The position numbers and the translations under genes were made by a program. A DNA stretch of 6,197 nt from Clostridia bacterium. Its GTDB lineage: Bacteria > Bacillota_A > Clostridia > Oscillospirales > CAG-272. The first letter of the stretch is position 1. Each line of letters begins with the position of its first letter. The DNA is taken from NCBI GenBank assembly GCA_017445115.1, contig JAFSUU010000094.1, positions 1 to 6,197 of the forward strand, written 5' to 3'. The notes beneath the pieces were generated by a model, which ran no database searches, was not told the origin of the DNA, and was given only the letters and a program-made list of their open reading frames with translations. Positions 1 to 4,548 of the stretch are shown here, in pieces.

Positions 1-348
1 AAGGAGATCGGGACCACTCTTGACGATCTTTACAGAGAGCTTGACTGCAGTACCATACAGACGTATTACCCGTTTGATGATCCGGTCGTGATCGTATGCG
101 ACGACGAAGGAAAGATCAACGGGAGCAGACCGAACAGAGCCATATACGGCGAGGACAAACAAATGATGGACATCATCTGCGGCAGATTCTTGATCTGCGA
201 CTGCTCTACTTCAAGTTTCAAATCACTTCCGCCCGCTATGATGGACAAATACAAAAAGACGTTTTATTATCCCGAAAACTTTATGAGATATAACGGCGAA
301 ATAGTTGCCGTTAAATTCGATCCCGACAAGGGGGCGCAGGCAAGATGA
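1..348 (+). CDS. DUF3846 domain protein (5' truncated by window edge)
   Basis: The reading frame is open from base 1 and ends at TGA 346-348, giving 115 visible codons; the true start lies upstream, probably by only 15-25 codons. Seen: the block YPFDDPVVIVCDDEGKINGS followed by a PNRA motif, then an I.G.F.IC..-type stretch (IICGRFLICDCSTSSFKSL) and a C-terminal FMRYNGEIVAVKF. This arrangement is characteristic of DUF3846, a small family of unknown biochemical role found very often in Firmicutes conjugative elements and some phages. An internal GTG at 88 could start a shorter product, but it would cut through the conserved YPFDDP block, so I do not favour it. Its stop overlaps the ATG of the next gene by 4 nt, suggesting coupled translation. 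No enzymatic function is assigned; it is taken as an accessory gene of the element. Confidence 0.85.
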   Translation, partial: KEIGTTLDDLYRELDCSTIQTYYPFDDPVVIVCDDEGKINGSRPNRAIYGEDKQMMDIICGRFLICDCSTSSFKSLPPAMMDKYKKTFYYPENFMRYNGEIVAVKFDPDKGAQAR

Positions 349-881
349 AAAAGTACAATGTGACCATAACCGAAACGCTGAAAATGCTCGTTGAAGTTGA
401 AGCGGAAACAGGGCTTGAAGCAGAACAGATAGTATCCGACAGATGGAATAACGGAGAATATCTCCTTGACGCAGACCACTTTGAAGACGTCGATTTTGAA
501 GTGGAGGACGACATTATAAAAGTCGAAATGTGCTATTCCGAGCTTACCAATTTGTTCAGATCGGTGAATGACAAACATCTTTCACCTATCGTCGGATATA
601 TCGTTTTTACTGAAGACAGCTTCAGCAAACAGTATAATGAAACATCACGAACCTATTGTGTATCAAGCGACAACAAGGCGTACAGGTCCGGAGCAGGCGG
701 ATATTCAATTTACGCTTCCTGCCTTGACGGTACAGATAAATGCGTCCGGCTTGAAGGATATATGCACGGTGAAAACGCATGGAAGATCGAAAAATGCTAT
801 ATGCACAAGGACGATTACGAAAGGCTGATCGCCGCCCTTGAGCCTTATACGGTAAACAAAACGGAGCGTGATGAAAGATGA
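345..881 (+). CDS. DpnD/PcfM family protein with an extra C-terminal domain
   Basis: This is a 178-residue protein starting at ATG 345, overlapping the upstream stop (ATGA), with a G-rich Shine-Dalgarno-like AAGGGGG at 328-334. Residues 1-53 (KYNVTITETLKMLVEVEA, then EAEQIVSDRWNNGEYLLDAD and an acidic FEDVDFEVE) match the pattern of the DpnD/PcfM family. Those are short proteins, usually about 60-100 residues, found beside conjugation genes (PcfM of pCF10) and the DpnII restriction locus; their activity is unknown. Residues 61-80 look like a linker. Residues 81-153 form a second conserved-looking unit (IVGYIVFTEDSF, then SSDNKAYRSGAGGYSIYASC, then LDGTDKCVRLEGYM, then WKIEKCYM). From memory this resembles a separate small protein of conjugative elements, but I cannot name its family. 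The protein has no signal peptide or membrane segment and is acidic in its first third. The family call is firm for the N-terminus; function is unknown. Confidence 0.8.
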   Translation: MKKYNVTITETLKMLVEVEAETGLEAEQIVSDRWNNGEYLLDADHFEDVDFEVEDDIIKVEMCYSELTNLFRSVNDKHLSPIVGYIVFTEDSFSKQYNETSRTYCVSSDNKAYRSGAGGYSIYASCLDGTDKCVRLEGYMHGENAWKIEKCYMHKDDYERLIAALEPYTVNKTERDER

Positions 882-925
882 TTAGAAACAGAGGGAGAAG
901 CCTTGTCATCAGTACAGCAAGCACT

Positions 926-945
926 GGATCTTGTCCCCAAGATCC
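926..945. repeat. Perfect 8-bp inverted repeat with 4-nt loop
   Basis: GGATCTTG at 926-933 is the exact reverse complement of CAAGATCC at 938-945, with loop TCCC. There is no following T-run, so it is not an intrinsic terminator. It lies between the DpnD/PcfM gene and mobC and is best read as a protein-binding or nick-flanking element of oriT. Confidence 0.85.
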
Positions 946-950
946 GCTTG

Positions 951-972
951 TTAAGGGCTTTGCAGCCCCTAA
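951..972. repeat. Second oriT-proximal hairpin (9-bp arms, one mismatch)
   Basis: TTAAGGGCT (951-959) pairs with AGCCCCTAA (964-972) around a TTGC loop, with a single A-C mismatch; the core GGGCT/AGCCC is perfect. It is followed by AAACCCCGC rather than by T residues, which argues against a terminator. It lies 5 nt after the first inverted repeat and ends 20 nt before the mobC ATG, so it could also act on mobC translation or transcription. Confidence 0.7.
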
Positions 973-980
973 AACCCCGC

Positions 981-986
981 AAGGAG
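981..986 (+). promoter_or_regulatory. Ribosome binding site deciding the mobC start
   Basis: AAGGAG lies 6 nt before ATG 993. It selects this start over an in-frame TTG at 903, which has no comparable site and would extend the protein through the oriT-like palindromes. Confidence 0.8.
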
Positions 987-992
987 AAGCGT

Positions 993-1316
993 ATGACAAA
1001 AAGAGATCATGAAATAAAAATACGTTTCACGGAAGATGAACTGAACGCTTTGAATAAAAAAGCGGATTCGTGCAGAATGAAACGCGAACAGTATTGCCGC
1101 ACGGTTCTCACCGGAACCGTTCCCCGCGAATATCCGCCTGTTGATTTCTACAATCTCATAGTTGAACTCCGGAAAGTCGGTTCGGATATTACTCAGCTTA
1201 TGAATACGGCATATGCTTACAAAGAAGTTGACGTTCCGCTTCTGAAAAAAACAATCGAGAGTTATCGTAAAACGGAACATATGATCTGGGAGTCTTTCAG
1301 CCCGGCAGCGTCATAA
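993..1316 (+). CDS. mobC: MobC-type relaxosome accessory protein
   Basis: This 107-residue protein of the bacterial mobilisation protein MobC family acts in the cytoplasm at oriT, helping to open the DNA around the nick site and position the relaxase. Seen: an N-terminal ribbon-helix-helix-like segment (EIKIRFTEDELNAL, residues 7-20, then KKADSCRMKREQYCRTVLTG up to residue 41). It is followed by the helical segment FYNLIVELRKVGSDITQLMN (52-71), which corresponds to the family's typical L..IG.N.NQ block. The start at ATG 993 is chosen for its AAGGAG site and because the upstream in-frame extension codes through oriT. The stop TAA shares its last A with the ATG of the relaxase gene (TAATG), a classic coupling arrangement. 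The length is typical of Firmicutes MobC proteins. Autoregulation by binding the adjacent palindromes is plausible but inferred. Confidence 0.9.
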   Translation: MTKRDHEIKIRFTEDELNALNKKADSCRMKREQYCRTVLTGTVPREYPPVDFYNLIVELRKVGSDITQLMNTAYAYKEVDVPLLKKTIESYRKTEHMIWESFSPAAS

Positions 1317-2713
1317 TGGCTGTCACAGCTATATGGGGAATAAAAGGAAGTATAGACCGGCTCATAGATTACGCTGTCAATCCCGAAAAGACGGTATCGA
1401 AAAACTCCGAAGATATTGCAGATCTTCACGCGGTCGACGCCGTTATTGATTATGCGGCGAATGTTATGAAGACAGAAGAAAGCAGATTCGTGACGGGGAT
1501 CAATATCGACCCGGTCGACGCAAAGACGCAGTTCAAGAAAACAAAAATACACTATAATAAAACCGGAGGCATAGTCGCTTTCCACGCATATCAGTCTTTC
1601 GCTCCCGGAGAGGTCGACGCGGAAACGGCGCACAAGATCGGGATCGAACTTGCAAAAAGACTCTGGAACGATTATGAAGTCATAGTCGCAACTCACTGCA
1701 ACACAGGATGCTATCACAATCATTTTGTGATCAATTCGGTATCACTGGCAACCGGCAAGAAGTACAACGACTGCAAGGAAACGTACAGTATTATGCGTGA
1801 AGAATCAGACAAACTTTGCCGTGAGTACGGACTGTCCGTCATAGCCGATCCGTCGGGCAGAGGAAAGAATTATGCCGAATGGCAGGCGGAGCGGGACGGA
1901 AGACAAACGGTTCGCGGTATCATCAGGCAGGCGATAGATACTGCGGTAAAGGGTTCGACTACGACAGAACAGTTTCTCGACGCTATGGATCAGATGGGAT
2001 TCGTCATAGTGCAGACCGGAAAGTACCCGAAGATCAAGCAGGTCGGAAGCGAACGGTTCGTCCGTTTCAGATCTCTCGGCGAGGGTTATGACGTCGAAGA
2101 TATTATCCGGAGGATAAGCCTGAACGACAGACGGATGTTTCCGAGAATACCCGAACAGGTAGATCCGCAGCAGATATTCGAGGGTGAAGACAAGCCGGTT
2201 GCGATCATGACGTTTGTCCCGATGTACCGGTGCTACAAGCGCGCGCTCGATCTTGCGGTCGAGCGTCCTTACACCAACAGAAAGATATTCTTTCTCGTCC
2301 GTCAGGATACGAGCGCGATGCGGCTGTATTCGGATTCCGCAAAGCTCGTATGCGAGCATGATCTTCATACCGCCGAGGACGTTATAGCATACAAACAAAG
2401 CGCGATGGAAAAGATCGAAGAATATTACCGTCAAAGGCAGAAAGAAAGGAGTGCGTTAAGGCAGGCGCAGAGAACAGGTAACGCCGAACTCGCGGCAAAA
2501 GCAAAATACAATATCGGGGTTTTGACAAGACGGATGTCAAAGCTCAGGCGCGAGGTCACTACCTGCGGCGAGGTAATTGAAAGAAGCGGTCACGTCAGAA
2601 ACAATCTGACAAGGATCAAACAGGAAAAATTCAAAGGAAAGGAGGAGATCGGATATGAACACATCGGCAGAAGCGGCGGATCAGGTGGTAAGGATGAGTC
2701 TGAACGGAGCTGA
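1316..2713 (+). CDS. MOBP-type relaxase / mobilization nuclease (MobA/VirD2 family)
   Basis: This 465-residue relaxase should cut one strand at oriT, remain covalently attached to the 5' end through a tyrosine, and pilot the strand into the recipient. Seen: N-terminal MAVTAIWGIKG and LIDYAVNPEKT (residues 16-26), where Tyr19 is a candidate catalytic tyrosine; the FAPGEV segment (95-100) that matches motif II; and the metal-binding histidine motif ATHCNTGCYHNHFVINSV (125-142), with His127, His134 and His136. After the nuclease domain comes a Gly/Arg-rich stretch at 178-190 (DPSGRGKNYAEWQ) and a helical, strongly basic C-terminal half (for example EYYRQRQKERSALRQAQR). Translation begins at an ATG sharing one base with the mobC stop. 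The last 19 codons overlap the start of pcfB, so the tail (HIGRSGGSGGKDESERS) is written over another gene. The length is within the family range and the frame is intact. Confidence 0.93.
   Translation: MAVTAIWGIKGSIDRLIDYAVNPEKTVSKNSEDIADLHAVDAVIDYAANVMKTEESRFVTGINIDPVDAKTQFKKTKIHYNKTGGIVAFHAYQSFAPGEVDAETAHKIGIELAKRLWNDYEVIVATHCNTGCYHNHFVINSVSLATGKKYNDCKETYSIMREESDKLCREYGLSVIADPSGRGKNYAEWQAERDGRQTVRGIIRQAIDTAVKGSTTTEQFLDAMDQMGFVIVQTGKYPKIKQVGSERFVRFRSLGEGYDVEDIIRRISLNDRRMFPRIPEQVDPQQIFEGEDKPVAIMTFVPMYRCYKRALDLAVERPYTNRKIFFLVRQDTSAMRLYSDSAKLVCEHDLHTAEDVIAYKQSAMEKIEEYYRQRQKERSALRQAQRTGNAELAAKAKYNIGVLTRRMSKLRREVTTCGEVIERSGHVRNNLTRIKQEKFKGKEEIGYEHIGRSGGSGGKDESERS
2638..2646 (+). promoter_or_regulatory. 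Strong ribosome binding site for pcfB inside the relaxase gene
   Basis: AAAGGAGGA, containing a full AGGAGG, lies inside the relaxase coding sequence 8 nt before ATG 2655. It is among the strongest Shine-Dalgarno matches in the window and supports the pcfB start despite the long overlap. Confidence 0.8.
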
Positions 2714-3443
2714 AGTCGCATTGAAGATCACAGGCAAGGGAGCCGAACGAGCCGCCGTTCTGATCTACAAGGCGCTGAAAGACGCGGCGAATGAAAGCAA
2801 AAGAACAAAAGGCGCGATCCGGCTTGCCAATCTTGCCCGTTCGGGCAAAAAGCTCGACGTATCGGAGATCTTGAACACAGACCTTAAAAAGTTCTGTACC
2901 GAGGCAAAAAAATACGGTATCGTATATACCGTACTGAAAGACAGAAACAGGGACGACGGATTTACAGAAGTTATGTATAAATCCGAAGACCGCGAAAAGC
3001 TGAACAGGATCTTTGAGAGAATGAGTATGGCAACAGTAGATTACGCAGAGGTCAATAACGAAATATCTCCGGATCTGACAGGTCAAAATCCGCCAGAAAG
3101 AGCGTCGCCCGAAACGTCGGATCCGGACAAGTTCATGGAGGAGCTTATGAAGAAACCCGAAAAGAATCCGACAAAGGAAGAGGTACACAACGCAAACCCT
3201 TCCGATGCTCGGCCCGGGAAGCACGCTCGGTCCGGGCAAGACTCAAAGCCCAGACAGCAAGCACGCGGCGAAAGGGATGCTTCTGAAAACAGTACGGGAA
3301 GAAGATCAGTTCGCAAAGAGCTTGCGGACATACGTGCTGAGATGGAAAAAGAAGCAAAGGAATCGAAAAACAAACCGTCAAGAGAAAACAAGACGGTCAA
3401 TCACAAGCATACGCAGAAAAAGAAAAAGAGTAAAGAAAGGTGA
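2655..3443 (+). CDS. pcfB: PcfB family protein (DUF3801), relaxosome/coupling accessory
   Basis: This is a 262-residue protein. Residues about 10-132 (VVRMSLNGAEVALKITGKGA, LIYKALKDAA, KRTKGAIRLANLARSGKKLD, LKKFCTEAKKYGIVYTVLKD) match the PcfB/DUF3801 pattern. The founding member, from enterococcal plasmid pCF10, is a relaxosome accessory factor associated with the relaxase and coupling protein. That fits its position here between relaxase and coupling-protein genes. Residues about 138-262 form a low-complexity, charged, probably disordered tail rich in Lys, Arg, Glu, Pro and Ser, ending in a very basic HTQKKKKSKER. Such a tail could contact DNA or partner proteins, but that is inference. The tail contains an 18-nt tandem duplication (3207-3242). 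The start is supported by AAAGGAGGA and it overlaps the relaxase gene by 59 nt. No membrane segment is seen. Confidence 0.87.
   Translation: MNTSAEAADQVVRMSLNGAEVALKITGKGAERAAVLIYKALKDAANESKRTKGAIRLANLARSGKKLDVSEILNTDLKKFCTEAKKYGIVYTVLKDRNRDDGFTEVMYKSEDREKLNRIFERMSMATVDYAEVNNEISPDLTGQNPPERASPETSDPDKFMEELMKKPEKNPTKEEVHNANPSDARPGKHARSGQDSKPRQQARGERDASENSTGRRSVRKELADIRAEMEKEAKESKNKPSRENKTVNHKHTQKKKKSKER
3207..3242 (+). repeat. Imperfect 18-nt tandem duplication inside pcfB
   Basis: GCTCGGCCCGGGAAGCAC (3207-3224) is followed directly by GCTCGGTCCGGGCAAGAC (3225-3242); about 14 of 18 positions match. Read in frame they encode ARPGKH and ARSGQD. The repeat lies in the low-complexity tail and looks like a small in-frame expansion. 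Confidence 0.6.
3436..3440 (+). promoter_or_regulatory. Ribosome binding site deciding the ArdC-like start
   Basis: AAAGG at 3436-3440, within the purine run 3432-3440, lies 8 nt before ATG 3449. An in-frame GTG at 3440 overlaps this site and has none properly spaced of its own, so the ATG is preferred. Confidence 0.6.
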
Positions 3444-3448
3444 TATTA

Positions 3449-4351
3449 ATGAACGATATTGAATCATTATTTGAAAACGCAAATGAAAAGACAAAAGAGG
3501 AAAAGCCGATCCAGCCGTTTCTGAGCAAAGAAGAATATATGGAAAAGAAACGCCTTGAAAAAGAAGAGGCGTATTCCCTCCTCGATAAAGCCAGCGAGGA
3601 AATGACCTCAAGCGGAGATAAGTTCAAGGAACTGCTTGACGTTATGAGCAGATTCGACAGATACTCTCCCGGCAATATTCTTCTTATCGCTTATCAGATG
3701 CCGGAGGCGACAAGACTTGCGGACTTTTCCGCGTGGAAGGATAAAGACGCGTATATCAACAAGGGCGAAAAGGCGATAACCATATTTGAACCCGGAAACG
3801 AGTTTACCCGCGAGGACGGATCGACAGTGTTCAATGTGAACGTGAAAAAGGTATTCGACGTTTCGCAGACCGATCAGGCGGACAAGCAGACCGAAAGACC
3901 GAAACCCGGATTGAAGGACGCTATGAAAGCGCTTCTGTCGGCTTCGCCCTGCGGAGTGGTCCTTGTGAACGAGCTTCCGGATCACAGCGTTCGCTATATT
4001 CCCGAAGATAACGTTATATACGTCAAAAGAGGTATAGACGACTGCGAGCTGTTCAGAGTGCTTGCCTATGAGATCGGCATAGCCGATCACTCAAAAATCG
4101 GCGTCGACCGCACGGAAGCGAACTTTCCGTCATACTGCGCGGCGTATATAATCTGCGAGCGAAACGGTATAGATACGGTCGGATTCAACTTTGACAAAGT
4201 GCCGGATATGTTCAGGGACAAGGAACCGAAAGAAATACGCAAGACGGTAAGCGAGATACGGAACAACGCGAACGACATCATAAAGGAAATGATAAAGGAT
4301 CTGAACAATACCGATAAGAACCCTCATAAGCGGGACGACGGCGCAAGGTGA
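3449..4351 (+). CDS. ArdC-like ssDNA-binding domain protein with degenerate metallopeptidase domain
   Basis: This is a 300-residue protein from ATG 3449, 5 nt after the pcfB stop. Residues 1-60 are a charged helical lead. Residues about 62-142 carry the ArdC N-terminal (DUF1738-like) pattern: RFDRYSPGNILLIAYQMPEA (68-87), then ADFSAWKDKDAYINKGEKAI (91-110), TIFEPG, and VFDVSQTD (135-142). In the family this domain binds single-stranded DNA, and ArdC proteins protect entering plasmid DNA from restriction. Residues about 154-250 align in layout with the zincin-like C-terminal domain. However, the expected HExxH is YEIGI at 207-211, keeping only Glu208, while the following EANFPSYCAAYIICERNGID resembles the downstream E..S.AY.VC...G.D helix. 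Catalysis is therefore unlikely; binding or structural use is more plausible. The tail 255-300 is a charged helix. Placement between pcfB and the coupling ATPase suggests synthesis together with the transfer machinery. Confidence 0.8.
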   Translation: MNDIESLFENANEKTKEEKPIQPFLSKEEYMEKKRLEKEEAYSLLDKASEEMTSSGDKFKELLDVMSRFDRYSPGNILLIAYQMPEATRLADFSAWKDKDAYINKGEKAITIFEPGNEFTREDGSTVFNVNVKKVFDVSQTDQADKQTERPKPGLKDAMKALLSASPCGVVLVNELPDHSVRYIPEDNVIYVKRGIDDCELFRVLAYEIGIADHSKIGVDRTEANFPSYCAAYIICERNGIDTVGFNFDKVPDMFRDKEPKEIRKTVSEIRNNANDIIKEMIKDLNNTDKNPHKRDDGAR

Positions 4352-4362
4352 GGTGATCGACG

Positions 4363-4548
4363 GTGAGTGCGACAGGAAGAGTGATTAAAGTAACTGATTT
4401 TGAACACCGCCTGATGATAAACTGCCTTCGCAAAGCAAGAAACGAATATATCGAGCAGGGGATGCCGACCGAGGACGTGAGCAAACTCATGGTCAAGGTA
4501 ATGGAAGCTCCCGCGAAGAAGCAGAGATCGGAAAATGAGGCAAGATAA
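4363..4548 (+). CDS. Small conserved-type protein of conjugative elements (61 aa)
   Basis: This is a 61-residue protein with a GTG start at 4363, preceded by AGGTGA (4351-4356) at 6 nt spacing and lying 11 nt after the ArdC-like stop. The predicted product is mostly helical (KVTDFEHRLMINCLRKARNE, then YIEQGMPTEDVSKLMVKVME) with a basic tail APAKKQRSENEAR. It has no membrane segment, signal peptide or cysteine motif (a single Cys). From memory, similar short proteins with an R-N-x-x-x-x-x-G-x-P/x-T-E-D pattern occur just before coupling-protein genes in Firmicutes conjugative elements, but I cannot name a family or a function. The good ribosome binding site, tight spacing and 14-nt overlap with the next gene support that it is real and co-translated. 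Confidence 0.72.
   Translation: MSATGRVIKVTDFEHRLMINCLRKARNEYIEQGMPTEDVSKLMVKVMEAPAKKQRSENEAR

Larger units (their letters stand above)
915..985 (+). other. Candidate origin of transfer (oriT) / MobC binding region
   Basis: This sits directly upstream of mobC and the relaxase gene, the usual place for oriT in MOBP systems. Seen: a perfect 8-bp inverted repeat GGATCTTG (926-933) and CAAGATCC (938-945) separated by TCCC. Next comes GCTTG (946-950), then a second hairpin TTAAGGGCT (951-959) and AGCCCCTAA (964-972) with one A-C mismatch and a TTGC loop. This is followed by the tract ACCCCGC (974-980). By analogy with RP4-type oriTs, where an accessory-protein inverted repeat lies next to nic, the nick would fall in or near 946-952; that position is inference. 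A weak sigma-70-like pair, TTGTTA (948-953) and TAAAAC (970-975) with 16 nt spacing, overlaps it and might drive mobC, but each box matches only about 4 of 6. Confidence 0.6.
878..1012 (+). other. Small 44-codon open frame across the oriT-like region (probably not a gene)
   Basis: An ATG at 878 overlaps the stop of the upstream gene (ATGA) and the frame runs to TGA 1010-1012. The predicted peptide begins MIRNRGRSLVISTAS and contains QDPLVKGFAAPKTPQGE. A possible GGAG at 863-866 sits 11 nt upstream, which is rather far. The peptide composition follows directly from the inverted repeats and the C-rich tract of the oriT-like sequence, and the frame ends inside the start of mobC. I think it is a by-product of those DNA signals, although the ATGA overlap would permit translation. 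Conservation of the peptide rather than of the DNA palindromes would be needed to call it a gene. Confidence 0.2.

Noticed and set aside
926..972. Intrinsic transcription terminator upstream of mobC
   Set aside because: Two hairpins are present but neither is followed by a run of T residues; the context before mobC and relaxase fits oriT better.
903..992. TTG start at 903 extending MobC by 30 residues
   Set aside because: The extension is coded by the oriT-like palindromes, lacks a suitable ribosome binding site, and precedes the normal N-terminus of the family; ATG 993 has AAGGAG at good spacing.
1432..1620. GGTCGACGC occurring three times (1432, 1513, 1612) in the relaxase gene
   Set aside because: Each copy encodes Val-Asp-Ala in the relaxase frame and spacing is irregular; codon preference explains it better than a DNA-level signal.
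1805..2434. A 209-codon minus-strand open frame
   Set aside because: It is antisense to the relaxase gene, with no family motifs, and is explained as a shadow of the coding strand.
2631..3239. A 202-codon minus-strand open frame with hydrophobic start
   Set aside because: It is antisense to pcfB; the apparent hydrophobic stretches are the complement of Lys/Glu-rich codons, not a credible membrane protein.
3440..3448. GTG start at 3440 for the ArdC-like gene
   Set aside because: It sits on the purine-rich ribosome binding site itself and would overlap the pcfB stop; ATG 3449 is correctly spaced.
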